From the NCBI GenBank assembly GCA_037349105.1, contig JAYJMM010000114.1:5199501-5263500 (forward strand): 64,000 nucleotides of DNA, given 5' to 3'. Below the pieces are notes generated by a model, which was not told the DNA's origin, searched no databases, and saw nothing but the letters and a program-made list of their open reading frames with translations. The translations under genes were made by a program, and so were the position numbers. Shown piece by piece: positions 12,201 through 20,290 of the stretch; position 1 is the first letter of the stretch, and every line of letters starts with the position of its first letter. This DNA comes from Limnomonas spitsbergensis. Its lineage: Eukaryota > Chlorophyta > Chlorophyceae > Chlamydomonadales.

Positions 12201-14607
12201 TATGTGATTTTATGCATAGGGGGTAAAAGGGTCAAAGCTGATAAGAACAGTGGAGGTGGGTCTAGGGGCGAAAAAGGCCAAGGACCTCATGCGGGTGGGT
12301 GGGGGGTGAGGTGGGTTGGGGAGATGCAATGTCGATGAGGCAAAAGGGTCAAAGCTGATTAGTACGGTGGAGATGGGCCTAGGGGCGGGTAAGGCCGAAG
12401 GCTTGATTTGATTCTCGGAGAGCACAAAGGTACCCATGGTAAGCTCGGTAAAAGAGTAGCCGGGACAGCATAACTCTGCATTTTTAGGGGTCAGGGTTAA
12501 GGTTCACATGAAAGGGCATGCCTGGAGGTTTGGCCACGGCCTCAGGCTACAAATTTGAAGCCGTTTTTGCAATCCACCTAGCGGTAGCTCTCTTGTGAGG
12601 GCCAGCTTGGCTTTAATTTTCTCACCCCTTCCCCTCTCGCGCTCCGCGCAGGTCGCCGAGCGGCTCCCCCGAGTGACCGTCAGGGCCACTAGCAGCAGCA
12701 GCAGCAGCCTCGCGGCCTCATCCTCGCAGCGGCAGCCGCAGGCCCAAGATCCTGGAGGCGCATCCGGGGGACATCTCCCGCCGGCGACGAGCCCCGACCC
12801 CGACACCTCTGCCGTCTATGCGGCGCTGGCTGGCCTCGGCGCCTCGCCATCTTCCGCTGCTGTTCCTGCTGCTCCTGCTGCTGTTAATGCTCGCGGAGGG
12901 GGCGGTGGAGACGGGGATGGCAGGGCGGAGGCTGGCAGTGGCTGGCATGTGGTCGTGGACCTGGAGCGGGCGTCGGGATTCAGGCAGGCCCAAGGCCGGC
13001 CCAGGGTGTATGCGCCCCGCTTCCCAAAGGTATGCTATGCGGATGATGATGATGGGAGAGGGGGGGAGGTTTGAGGGGATGATGATGATTTTGCGTGTGT
13101 CTAGGGGGGGGGGGAGCATTGCCCGCAGTGTGGCTCTTCTTCTTCCTCCTTCTTTCTCCTTTTTTTATCCACCTTTCCCCTCTTCTTTCTTTCTCCGCCA
13201 CCTTTTTCTCCTTCTTTGTCTCCATCGAATCCCCATCTTCTCGCCTCTCTCCTTTTCCTCTGCCTTATTCCCCTCCACCTTTTCCTCTGCATTATTCCCA
13301 TCCACCTTTTCCTCTGCCTTATTCCCCTCCACCTTTTCCTCTGCCTTATTCCCCTCCACCTTTTCCTCTGCCTTATTCCCCTCCACCTTTTCCTCTGCAT
13401 TATTCCCCTCCACCTTTTCCTCTGCATTATTCCCCTCCACCTTTTCCTCTGCATTATTCCCCTCCACCTTTTCCTCTGCATTATTCCCCTCCACCTTTTC
13501 CTCTGCATTATTCCCCTCCACCTTTTCCTCTGCATTATTCCCCTCCACCTTTTCCTCTGCATTATTCCCCTCCACCTTTTCCTCTGCATTATTCCCCTCC
13601 ACCTTTTCCTCTGCCTTATTCCCCTCCACCTTTTCCTCTGCCTTATTCCCCTCCACCTTTTCCTCAGCATTATTCCCCTCCACCTTTTCCTCTGCATTAT
13701 TCCCCTCCACCTTTTCCTCTGCATTATTCCCCTCCACCTTTTCCTCTGCATTATTCCCCTCCACCTTTTCCTCTGCCTTATTCCCCTCCACCTTTTCCTC
13801 TGCATTATTCCCCTCCACCTTTTCCTCTGCCTTATTCCCCTCCACCTTTTCCTCTGCCTTATTCCCCTCCACCTTTTCCTCTGCATTATTCCCCTCCACC
13901 TTTTCCTCTGCATTATTCCCCTCCACCTTTTCCTCTGCATTATTCCCCTCCACCTTTTCCTTCGTCTTCTCCCTCCTCTTCATCCTATCATTCTTTTGCA
14001 TTCTTGTGCGGTAGATCTTGCATGCCCGTGTGCCAGTGTGCCTCCCCTATCTGTCTCCCCACCCTACCCTCCTTTGTGTCGTCAGGTCAAGGACGAGGGC
14101 TGGTACCTGGTGATTGGCGACCCTGCAACGCGAGAGCTGCTGGCGCTGAAACGCATCTCCCTGGAGCACCGCACGTCCATCAAGATGGACCTCCCAGCGA
14201 CAAACGGCGCCGGCAAGCCCCTGAGCAGACTCTGCATGTTCTTCATGTCGGACTCCTACTTGGGGCTTGACCAGCAGCTTGAGGTAGACCTGGGCAGCGG
14301 CGGCAGCAGCACGGGGCCGTTGCGGTGGCACCTGGCTGCTGCGGGGACGTCCGTAGCGGCGGCAGCAGAGGAGGAGCCGGCTGGTGAGGGCGGCGTGAAG
14401 GCAGCTTCTAGGCAGCTGCTGGGACCTGGGGGGCACGGAAGTCAGGGTCACCCTTCGGTGGTGCAGGGCGGCGGCCACCCGGGGCGAGGGCCGGCGGGGC
14501 GGTCGGCATTGGGAACGAGGGCAGGAGCGGGGACTGGAGCGGGAGCGGAGGGAGGGGCGGAGGAGGGGGAGGAGCGGTGGCAGCAGGATGAGCCGTCTTG
14601 CGCTTAG
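254..14607 (+). CDS. ASCC3: ASCC3-like Ski2-family helicase, C-terminal half (5' partial, 14 exons)
   Basis: Joined exons: 254-285, 617-704, 1046-1146, 1906-1989, 2552-2723, 3550-3644, 5463-5592, 6404-6633, 7624-7770, 8446-8532, 10487-10567, 11970-12170, 12652-13029, 14086-14607. All introns are GT-AG, phases agree throughout, and the result is about 782 codons ending in TAG. Seen in order: RecA2 motifs of a helicase cassette ([27 protein letters not shown]), a winged helix ([12 protein letters not shown] to NPSYYNLE), the Sec63-type helical region ([12 protein letters not shown]) and a C-terminal beta domain ([23 protein letters not shown]). These match the second cassette of ASCC3 rather than Brr2, notably in [14 protein letters not shown] and [16 protein letters not shown]3 is a 3'-5' helicase of the ASC-1 complex, acting in alkylation-damage repair and in splitting collided ribosomes. 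The first cassette and the start codon lie left of the window. Ser/Ala/Gly-rich insertions near residues 490-560 and the long Gly-rich tail are species-specific. Confidence 0.93.
617..704 (+). CDS. ASCC3: ASCC3 exon: helicase motif IV region
   Basis: 88 nt between CTGCAG and GTATGG, encoding [19 protein letters not shown] and following residues. This is the RecA2 entry strand and the conserved SSRRQTR of Ski2-like helicases. It ends with one base of a split codon completed by the next exon. Confidence 0.9.
1046..1146 (+). CDS. ASCC3: ASCC3 exon: RecA2 linker
   Basis: 101 nt, phase 2 at the start, encoding [12 protein letters not shown] and [17 protein letters not shown]. It corresponds to the human segment with IIATVRDSNLK. 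Flanked by GTGCAG and GTAGGG. Confidence 0.9.
1906..1989 (+). CDS. ASCC3: ASCC3 exon: HHAGL motif
   Basis: 84 nt, phase 0, encoding [15 protein letters not shown] and [12 protein letters not shown]. The HHAGL box is diagnostic for Ski2-like/Brr2-like helicases. Preceded by a long pyrimidine tract and ACACAG, followed by GTAAAG. Confidence 0.95.
2552..2723 (+). CDS. ASCC3: ASCC3 exon: helicase motifs V and VI
   Basis: 172 nt encoding [13 protein letters not shown] (motif V), [12 protein letters not shown] and [14 protein letters not shown] (motif VI with both arginine fingers). It ends one base into a Gly codon. The tail of this exon is repeated three more times downstream in an open frame. 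Confidence 0.95.
2724..3040 (+). repeat. Tandem copies of the motif VI exon end
   Basis: Three further copies of the last 60 nt of the preceding exon plus its donor, period near 103 bp, at about 2763-2825, 2867-2927 and 2967-3029. They encode variants of [16 protein letters not shown]. The frame stays open from the exon through all copies to TAA at 3035-3037. Confidence 0.9.
3255..3500 (+). repeat. Two truncated copies of the next exon start
   Basis: GGTCATCATGGTGCATGA followed by (C)CTTAGAAGCAG or CCTAAGAAGCAG occurs at about 3271 and 3412, each breaking off into the same CACACTC...CCCC filler. These echo the exon at 3550-3644. Confidence 0.85.
3550..3644 (+). CDS. ASCC3: ASCC3 exon: end of RecA2
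   Basis: 95 nt after TTCTCAG, encoding [17 protein letters not shown] and [14 protein letters not shown]. The [16 protein letters not shown] stretch is typical of the ASCC3 second cassette. Two truncated copies of the start of this exon lie upstream in the intron. Confidence 0.95.
4240..5460 (+). repeat. About 42-bp array of acceptor-like copies
   Basis: Some 27 units of roughly 42 bp, each holding CACCCCTCAGCTGGCAAGGG followed by CCTAAACCCTAATCACTCA. The CAG plus CTGGC is the acceptor and first codons of the exon at 5463, and the rest is telomere-like filler. Units near the 3' end are more homogeneous than those near the 5' end. Confidence 0.92.
5463..5592 (+). CDS. ASCC3: ASCC3 exon: winged-helix domain
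   Basis: 130 nt encoding [18 protein letters not shown] and [17 protein letters not shown] then NPSYYNLE. This is the winged helix following the RecA domains. The true acceptor CCCCGCAG is the last and slightly divergent member of a 1.2-kb array of acceptor-like copies. Confidence 0.95.
5593..5810 (+). repeat. Copies of the winged-helix exon end and donor
   Basis: TACTACA(A/G)CCTGGA(A/G)G followed by G(T/G)G recurs about five times downstream of the true donor at 5593. Some copies keep GGTGAG, so they are potential alternative donors. Confidence 0.85.
5890..6320 (+). repeat. Decayed copies of the 6404 exon start
   Basis: ACACGAG...GAGTCCCTCAA(C/T)AGC occurs at about 5907, 6188 and 6280 before the real exon, each followed by unrelated filler. 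They are truncated echoes of the exon start and its acceptor. Confidence 0.82.
6404..6633 (+). CDS. ASCC3: ASCC3 exon: winged helix to helical region
   Basis: 230 nt, phase 2, encoding [17 protein letters not shown], then an acidic loop (GGDGADEDS), [11 protein letters not shown] and a helix ending in AEVLQ. It corresponds to human ASCC3 around LTYGRIASYYYLKH. Confidence 0.95.
6650..6795 (+). repeat. Dispersed hairpin-rich element, copy 1
   Basis: CAGCTAC words followed by a 110-bp block with TTTGTGGCCA, CACCAGTCGTA(T/G)GCCGGTCC and a GGCGGCCGC end. The same block recurs at about 50930-51062 and, inverted, at 45265-45415, in introns of another gene. It looks like a small non-autonomous element. 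Confidence 0.7.
7624..7770 (+). CDS. ASCC3: ASCC3 exon: Sec63-type region
   Basis: 147 nt, phase 0, encoding [19 protein letters not shown] and [20 protein letters not shown] is a strongly conserved block in this family. Flanked by CCTGCAG and GTGGGT. Confidence 0.95.
8160..8445 (+). repeat. Acceptor copies before the 8446 exon
   Basis: Four to five units of about 60 bp: TTGCAGGCCCATATGTCCCA, then GGGGAAGCTGACTAAACCCT and a C-rich pyrimidine tract. Each has a plausible polypyrimidine tract and AG, but the copied coding frame runs into TAA after about 11 codons. Confidence 0.92.
8446..8532 (+). CDS. ASCC3: ASCC3 exon: ratchet helix
   Basis: 87 nt, phase 0, encoding [18 protein letters not shown] and [11 protein letters not shown]. 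It matches the human [14 protein letters not shown] block. Four to five copies of its acceptor and first codons precede it, each with an in-frame TAA. Confidence 0.95.
8758..9625 (+). repeat. 33-bp intronic minisatellite
   Basis: About 26 units of GGGCTTCAGCCCCTGGCTTG plus GGTTGAGGGTTTA. The unit includes a telomere-like GGGTTTAGGG. Because the period is a multiple of three, spurious open frames arise. Confidence 0.93.
10487..10567 (+). CDS. ASCC3: ASCC3 exon: helix after ratchet
   Basis: 81 nt, phase 0, encoding AIVDVTAD and [19 protein letters not shown]. It matches the human VAANQGWL..VLNITNLIQM segment. The exon end and its donor are repeated at least five times downstream. Confidence 0.93.
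10568..11045 (+). repeat. Five copies of exon end plus donor
   Basis: Units of 80-100 bp containing ACTGCGCTCAACACCATCCG, CTCATCCAATGCATCATGCA, then G and GTGCGGG, joined by CCTAAACCCTAAACCCTAGG. Each copy carries the CAG/GTGCGG donor of the exon ending at 10567. Confidence 0.93.
11220..11460 (+). repeat. GGTTGCAACGTT array with eroded exon echoes
   Basis: Short tandem words GGTTGCAACGTTC and variants lie between two eroded copies of ATCAA(C/T)(G/A)CCATC(T/C)GG from the 10487-10567 exon. The remainder of this intron is telomere-like filler. Confidence 0.75.
11650..11925 (+). repeat. Three decayed copies of the 11970 exon start
   Basis: GTGGATGGA(T/C)(C/G)A...CAGTCTGCTGATCC appears at about 11666 and 11889, with a shorter form at 11748, each with an upstream AG. 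They echo GTTTGGATGGATGATAGCAG of the true exon. Confidence 0.85.
11970..12170 (+). CDS. ASCC3: ASCC3 exon: helix-loop-helix part
   Basis: 201 nt, phase 0, encoding [18 protein letters not shown], then [17 protein letters not shown] and [19 protein letters not shown] matches KDSSLLTLPN of human ASCC3. Three eroded copies of the exon start lie upstream. Confidence 0.93.
12652..13029 (+). CDS. ASCC3: ASCC3 exon: low-complexity insertion and beta strands
   Basis: 378 nt, phase 0. It begins [12 protein letters not shown], followed by a Ser/Ala/Gln/Gly-rich insert (AGC repeats giving SSSSSS), then [11 protein letters not shown] and [10 protein letters not shown]. The end corresponds to the human TPRFPK at the start of the C-terminal domain. 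The insert is probably disordered. Confidence 0.88.
13230..13965 (+). repeat. 27-bp pyrimidine minisatellite in last ASCC3 intron
   Basis: About 25 units of TTATTCCCCTCCACCTTTTC plus CTCTGCA or CTCTGCC. The transcript strand is almost purely pyrimidine, giving open frames of 280-460 codons in several frames on both strands. None of these resembles a protein. Confidence 0.95.
14086..14607 (+). CDS. ASCC3: ASCC3 terminal exon
   Basis: 522 nt including TAG. It encodes [21 protein letters not shown] and [12 protein letters not shown], which closely match the human C-terminus, then about 110 residues of Gly/Ala/Ser-rich tail not expected in the family. The acceptor is GTCGTCAG after a 0.9-kb pyrimidine-rich intron. 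Confidence 0.93.
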   Translation, partial: VKDEGWYLVIGDPATRELLALKRISLEHRTSIKMDLPATNGAGKPLSRLCMFFMSDSYLGLDQQLEVDLGSGGSSTGPLRWHLAAAGTSVAAAAEEEPAGEGGVKAASRQLLGPGGHGSQGHPSVVQGGGHPGRGPAGRSALGTRAGAGTGAGAEGGAEEGEERWQQDEPSCA

Positions 14608-15180
14608 TCAGGTGTAGCAAGGGTTCGGAGTGAAGGGTTCAGGGCCATCTTGCGGGTATGATCGATAAGTGTGGCAAACCCTGAACCCTAAACCCTGAAC
14701 CCTAGGTAGATGAAGATGACGCTACATCGCCGGGCCCAGCTCAAAAAGGCTCGGCCCTCTTAGGATTTAACTGCCTGGTTGGAGACGAACGAGGAGGAAG
14801 CCTACCTAGGTGCAGCAAACTGTCAATGACGTTACACCTCTGGGCCCGCTCTAAGCTCGGCCGCGTGGGTGCAGCAAGCCTACCAAGGTGCAGCAAACTG
14901 TGATGTTTGAAGATGTTATGAAGTCCAGGAGATCATCGGATTTGATGCATGAGACAGGAGCCTGCAAATTGCCCGTTTGTGGCCCAGAGTTTCCAGATTT
15001 TGGGATCCAGGATCCGGTAATGGTTTCAAAGTCACGCTTGCCACATGTGTAAAGTGGGACGAAATAAATAGGCAAAACCAAGAGGAAGTCGGAATTTTCA
15101 GTCTAGCCAGTGTCCAACCCTCAAGAACTCTTACAACATCTAGAGCCTAGCCCTCAACAACTTAAACCACATTCTGAACG
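14608..15180. other. ASCC3 downstream flank with short dispersed repeats
   Basis: No gene seen. It holds two plus-oriented copies of the GGGCCC...GCTCGGCC core (about 14735-14760 and 14845-14870) and an inverted copy of the CATGCATCAAAT repeat (about 14896-14975). AATAAA at 15063 is a weak polyadenylation candidate. Confidence 0.6.
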
Positions 15181-15210
15181 AAAGCTGGGGCATTCCACCC
15201 GTTCCTGCCC

Positions 15211-15684
15211 ATGTTGATGACGTTAGACATCTGCTTTCTACGCCAACAGCCAGCCCTTGTCTGCGTGTACGGATCAGATAGGACAGTGCTGAAGCGTGCC
15301 CAAGAATGTAAATTCGTGGGCAACATGCAGCACGAAAGCGGCAGCATGACGAAGGCCATTGAAGGTAGAGAGGCGATTGTGGCTGCCGCGTTGCATCGTG
15401 ATCGCCACATGGCTGCCAGGGTGCGTTTTAGGCATCATCTACCTAAACGCATCCGGCGAGCGGCTGTCTATGCAGCGCCTGCGGCGAACTGCAGAGATGT
15501 GGTGTGGGTCACTGGTCACCTCCGGCCGCAACACTGCCACCGGAGCAGGATGCAGTCCAGCCTACTTCAGCACTTGCGCCAGGGTGCGGGGCTGCCTGCC
15601 TCCGCTGCCAACTGGGGGATCATGAGGGAGCTGCAGATCCAGCCATTACATCGAGACTGGTGGCAGCACGTGCTCCGCTTCTAA
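15211..15684 (+). CDS. Unrecognised open frame, doubtful
   Basis: An open frame of up to 157 codons with mixed composition. It resembles no family I know, overlaps other open frames, and sits in transposon-rich intergenic DNA. It may be a fragment of a mobile-element protein or chance. Confidence 0.15.
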   Translation: MLMTLDICFLRQQPALVCVYGSDRTVLKRAQECKFVGNMQHESGSMTKAIEGREAIVAAALHRDRHMAARVRFRHHLPKRIRRAAVYAAPAANCRDVVWVTGHLRPQHCHRSRMQSSLLQHLRQGAGLPASAANWGIMRELQIQPLHRDWWQHVLRF

Positions 15685-15984
15685 AACGCAGTGGCGGCAC
15701 CTGTAGCACAGGAAGACAGCCCACTCATGGCAGGCATGGCGGCCGACAAGCAGCTCACACTTCGACAGAACTTGGGAGGGCGCAAGTAAGAAGTAAGCAC
15801 TGCATGTGTTTTCCAATCCTTCGTGATTTTTAACGATTCTCTAGGTATAGGAGATCCCTAGGGACAGACCTTCCTGTACAGGATACGTGCATTCTTCCCC
15901 GTGTCATTGCAATTGTGGAGGGCGCACATGGTGCGGTGAGCTGATGGAGGCGTTGAAGGAGTTGGAGCGTGGAGCAGCAGTTTA

Positions 15985-16180
15985 CACCTAGTGGATCCTC
16001 TCTCTCCCCCCGACTAGAGCGCCGGGTTCCATGTTCCTGCCCCATCACATAGGAGGATGGCATGGCTGCACCTTGGCCCAGGCTGTGCATGGTAGCTGGA
16101 CTTGAGCTTAGTCATTCCCTACCAGCCCCACGTGGCCGAGCGTTCAGCAGGGCCCAGCGGGTATACACTGTTCTTAACCT
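15985..16180 (-). mobile_element. Left inverted copy of a ~190-bp terminal-type repeat
   Basis: The reverse complement of this block matches 23700-23880 over about 180 bp, sharing CAGCTACCATGCACAGCC and GGAACATGGAACCCGG with few substitutions. A third, plus-oriented partial copy lies at 20140-20285. The two outer copies face each other across 7.5 kb, as expected of terminal inverted repeats of one decayed element, though independent insertions are possible. Confidence 0.65.
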
Positions 16181-16199
16181 AGTGGACGCGGCCTACCAG

Positions 16200-16659
16200 C
16201 AGGTGCAGCTTCAGGCGACTGGCAGAGGAGACTGACCCCAGGGACCCCGCCACCGAGTACAGGTCTGCGGCCGCCTACCGCGCTTGGTTCCAGTCTACGG
16301 TGGGCGCCGTGTTGGCGCAAGCTAGGAGCCGCACCAGCAATAGGGCCTGTGCTTATGTGTGTACGAACTTGCGGCTGCGGCTCGGTGCGGTTAGCACGGC
16401 TTACATGAGAGGACGGCGGAGCGGTCAACTACGTGAGACACGCTGCTGCCAGCGGTGTTGGGCAAGGGGAGATGGCGAGCATGTGAAGGAAGTGCAGCAT
16501 GTCTGCTCCCAGTGCCCTAGCGTGAAGGAGAGGCTTAGGGAGAGAGGTTGGACAGACCCCCCGGAGGGTGCCGCGGCCTTTCAACAGTTGTACCAAGGCA
16601 GGCTTGGGTGGGAGACTCTCACTTTTGTTGAGGACGTCGTAAGCATTGTTGAGGCCTAG
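16200..16659 (+). pseudogene. Possible LINE reverse-transcriptase 3' end (zinc-knuckle region)
   Basis: An open frame ending at TAG (16657-16659) encodes RCCQRCWARGDGEHVKE followed by HVCSQCPSVKERLRERGW. The Cys-Cys...His...Cys-Pro spacing resembles the C-terminal zinc-binding region of non-LTR reverse transcriptases. No polymerase motifs are found upstream, so at most the 3' end remains. A T/C-rich stretch follows (16660-16850). Confidence 0.35.
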
Positions 16660-16889
16660 TTTGTTGCTTTTCTTTGCCTTCTGGGGGGAAATGTTTTTCT
16701 CTTCCCTTTTTTTGTTTCTCACTTGCTTTCTTGTTGAAGGCTTGAGAGGGGCGGGGACACTTTGGGCTGCCTTTTCCTTTTTGGGGGGGGGCATTTCTTT
16801 CTCCTTTGTGTCCTTCTTCTTCTTTCCATTTCCCTCTTAGTCTGCTAGGAAGCTCGAAAGAGAATGCACAAGAGGAAAGAAAGGCAAAG

Positions 16890-17015
16890 AGTACGTTCCA
16901 CCCGATCCTGCCCATGTACAACCTGATACTGACACATGTCCCATGCATCAAATTATTCAAATGTGATGCTCTGTTGGACTGCAAACTTCACAAACTTCAC
17001 AGTTGCAGTGGGCTT
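16890..17015 (+). repeat. CATGCATCAAAT dispersed repeat, copy
   Basis: CATGTCCCATGCATCAAATT, a short spacer, GATGCTCTGTTGGACTG and CTTCACAAACTTCACAGTTG. Related copies lie at 21425-21475, 22765-22830 and, inverted, 14896-14975. Confidence 0.7.
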
Positions 17016-18480
17016 ATACAGTTGCCATTGGGGTCTGGGGGCCACCCCCAGTGGGGGCCACCCCCAGTGGAAGTTCAGACACCTTATTGTATGAAGCATG
17101 GTATGTCTTCAATGGAAATGCTTTATAATCAGAGCGAGCAAGGGACACCAATGTCGGGGTAGAAGGTCCATTATTCAGTTGTCTACCTGAATAACTTTTG
17201 GCATGTTATACCAATTTTCTACCGGTATGCCAAATACCGCAAAGGAATTATTCTCAACTGTCTAAATTAATTATTCTGCAATCATTCCTTCTCTGTTTCT
17301 TCTGCTCTGGCTAGGCTCTATCTAATGGCTTCCTTGCATGCCGCATGCATGGGCCATGCAAGGGTATTACTCCTCATGTTCATGCGGGTGACCCTGGCGT
17401 GGTGACGGACAAGCTTCTTTTAGTGGCGCTTCGTTCGTTCAAGCTTGAAGTTCTCGTCTTTCAGCGTCCTGTTGTTCGCGTTACAGAACTTGCATTGCCA
17501 AGATTACTTAGGCAGCCACTCCATTCGTGCGTTCGAAATTCGCTGCCTTGGAAGTACGATTCTTGGAAGACATCCGACTCAGAGCCTTTAAGAATTCTCC
17601 AAACACCATAGCTATGGCCTGTCGCAACTGAGTCTGACATTTAACCCCTCGCCTCGGAGGCAGTCGGTCCGGATTGCAGAATGCGAAACCCTAAGGTTTT
17701 ATCGTGCCCGCCAGGGTCGATTTGTCATTGTTTTTATCGTGAATCATGATAAATTGTGCCTCAAAATGCACACTGCAACGCGGCTGAGCCTTTCTGAGCT
17801 GGGCCCTGAGGTGTGAGGTGAATGGCTTGTTGAACTCAGCATACCAGTCTGCATACCAGTCCGACAGGCCTGCCTCGCATAGTCGCATATGACTGAAGTA
17901 ACTGATGCCGTCATCCACGTAAGAAGCTACCTGGACACTTTTTCCGTTGCGGCTTTATGCACAGCCATTCTCATCTTGGCGGGGTGACAGTGGGTGAGAA
18001 GTGGGTGGGACCACCCACCCACGGCTCTGCTTGGCAGATTCGTTTACGCACCGGTGCACACACGCTTACTACGTGGCGGTGTGAAGTCACTACTCCGTAA
18101 AAAGATCTGCCAGCGTGACCGACAGGCTGCTGACAGCGTGTCCGAAAACGATGCTGTGCAATCAACCACACGAATCGACCACATCTTCAGATGGCCGACA
18201 ACGAAATCAGTGCCAACTTTTTATTATCACGAAAAGGGGGTTTGAAACGGCTGGCATACACGCGTTGATTAGGCTGATAACGGTACACATCCAAGCCCGC
18301 CACGCACTCCCTCCGTTTTTGGTGTATGCTTGCAGCCCCGGTCACGTAGCAGATTCTCGAGCTGCTGCACATACCCTGTTTTGGCGATTTCCAAGAGCAC
18401 CACCGTATCAACGAGGCTGACCGGCGATAGAGCCCCCGCCGTCGCCTATCGGCCCTTTGGTTCTCATCCGGAGGCACAGC
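17015..18480. other. Intergenic stretch without recognised gene
   Basis: It contains a short tandem of GGGGGCCACCCCCAGT at 17037-17073 and open frames of 60-130 codons without recognisable motifs (for example 17345-17611 plus, 17691-17918 minus, 18187-18579 minus). I see no RNA gene or promoter. Confidence 0.5.
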
Positions 18481-18493
18481 GAGTGAAAACAGC

Positions 18494-19817
18494 TTGCTGC
18501 TGCTGCTACCGAAGCAGCTGGGCAACCAGGCGGAGTTTAGACAGCCGGCTCCTTCCAGTGGGGACATGCAGGTAAGCAAGCCTGGCGCCTTTGTTTTCCC
18601 CCAGCAAGTAGTGACTCACGCTGGACTCAAGTCTGTTTGTGACTCGAATCGCATCCTCCACGTCATTATCGGTCCTGGCTGGATTGGCCTATCACAGGGC
18701 AATGCCACAGTGACACTACCACAAACAATGCGACGCACAGCCTTGAGTTATGTGTCACGTCATGGCAGCCTGCATGTCTCACTTGCGTCAGTCACCTCGG
18801 TAGCAGCGAGGTCTCGACCGTCGTTTCATCACATGTTACCTGTCTGTGCCCGATGTTTCTCAGGATTTGAAGGTGGCAAACCAACCTGGAGGCCTCAGCG
18901 TTGCCACCAAGCGGGCATGGCGGTGGGTCAGCAGCTTGCTGGGCAGCAGCGGCGCAACCAAGGATGCTCAAAAAGCCAGAATCAACGGAAGCTTGCTAGG
19001 AGCAAGCAGCTGTGGACAAAAAGATGCCTCAAAAGCCAGGACCAGCGGCAATTGCAACAAGCTCCCGCCTCTGGCAGCAGACCCCATCGCAGCGCCCTTT
19101 GTCACCAGCTTCGTTATCTGCAGCGGGAAAAAATCGTTCAAACGCATTCACAGCGGAAAGTTGTCGCTAGAAATAGCGCACCTGGCCGAGCCCTGGCCTT
19201 TGTTCTACAGTCAATCCGGTCCGCTGTCGGATATCCCCACCTCGCCGACAAGAAGCACGCCATCGTGCCCAAACCCAGCGCTGGTTGTACTGCCCCGCCT
19301 GCAGCCTGGGAGTCGTCCATGCGCCCTGCGCTCATCCCCCATGCGCCAAGCGCTCGTGCCGCCCCGCATGCAAGCTGAAGCGAGCTGCCCGCAGCCGTCC
19401 CCGAGGCGCCTGATGCCTCTGGATCTGGATCCGACACTGCCGCGTGCCAGCGACGCCAGGCGGGCCTCAGGGACGATCTCAGAGACTCGCCGGGCGGCGC
19501 CTTCGCGAGCCACCTCCTTCCTCGGGCCGCGGCTGGCAACGTCACGGGGCATGCAGATGCTCATGAGCACGGGCCAGCTGTGTCCGCGTGAGCAGCGGCA
19601 CGTGCGTCGGTCCCGCGTGCTGCCCGTGGAGGATCTCCCCAGAGATCTACGCTGGGAAAATGCGTGCGAGGCTGGCCCTGACGTGGCTATGTCTCCCGCG
19701 CGCCTGCGCCATGCGCACGCCGTGCAATGCAGTCCTCACCAAGCTGCTGGCGGGACCCCGTGCGCACATGGCGACCCCGCCCCCATACAAAGACGATGCC
19801 TGACAAACCCTGCGTAA
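18494..19817 (+). other. GC-rich block with overlapping open frames, unrecognised
   Basis: Two long overlapping plus-strand open frames (to 19378 and to 19817) begin at non-ATG codons and look unlike known proteins. A third frame near 19270-19390 has clustered cysteines (YCPACSLG, HPPCAKRSC). The base composition is higher in GC than the flanks, suggesting a decayed transposon coding region with frameshifts. Confidence 0.25.
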
Positions 19818-20139
19818 CCTCCTATGTAACCTCCTGCACAACTGCCTGTGTAACCTCATGCGTATTTTCCTACGTAACCTCCTGCGTAGCCTCCTGAATT
19901 TTCCTTTGCCAGCTTGCATAGAGATCCGCCAGCACTCATGGAGATCCAACCAGCATGCCGGAATCGCAATATGCATAAAAAAAACGCTGTGCGTGGGGCA
20001 GTCTAGGGTTTCCCATCCAACCCTAAGCGCTGTGTGCGGGGCAATCTCCCCTTTTGCCACACAGCTCCGGCATTTAATAGTGACGCGCTTCCCTGTTCTG
20101 ACAGGGATGGATATTCAAAATATAGAGCACGGCTGATAC

Positions 20140-20290
20140 CCATGCCTTTAGAACGGTGCATACCCGCTGGGCCATGCTGAATGCTCGGCCACGTGGGGCT
20201 GGTAGGGAATGATAGGCTCAATTTCAGCCACCATGATGCTCATGAGTGAGGGCGTGGCTGGCATGCACGGCCCAGGTGTTTTCCTATGTG
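20140..20290 (+). mobile_element. Partial internal copy of the ~190-bp repeat
   Basis: GTGCATACCCGCTGGGCC, GCTCGGCCACGTGGGGCTGG and TAGGGAATGA match the reverse complement of 16080-16170 closely. It has the same orientation as the copy at 23700-23880. Confidence 0.65.

Noticed and set aside
12818..14607. Open frames of 280-463 codons over the 27-bp pyrimidine array
   Set aside because: All frames on both strands are open because the period is a multiple of three. Only the part after 14086 is coding, as shown by similarity to the ASCC3 C-terminus.
254..14607. Assignment of the helicase to Brr2 (U5 snRNP 200 kDa)
   Set aside because: [21 protein letters not shown] and ELPVRHNED plus the C-terminal KDEGW block fit ASCC3 better. 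The motif VI region and winged helix follow the ASCC3 second cassette.
19270..19390. Cysteine cluster YCPACSLG...HPPCAKRSC as a PiggyBac-type or PHD zinc finger
   Set aside because: Spacing does not fit a known finger with confidence, and no transposase domain is visible in any frame.
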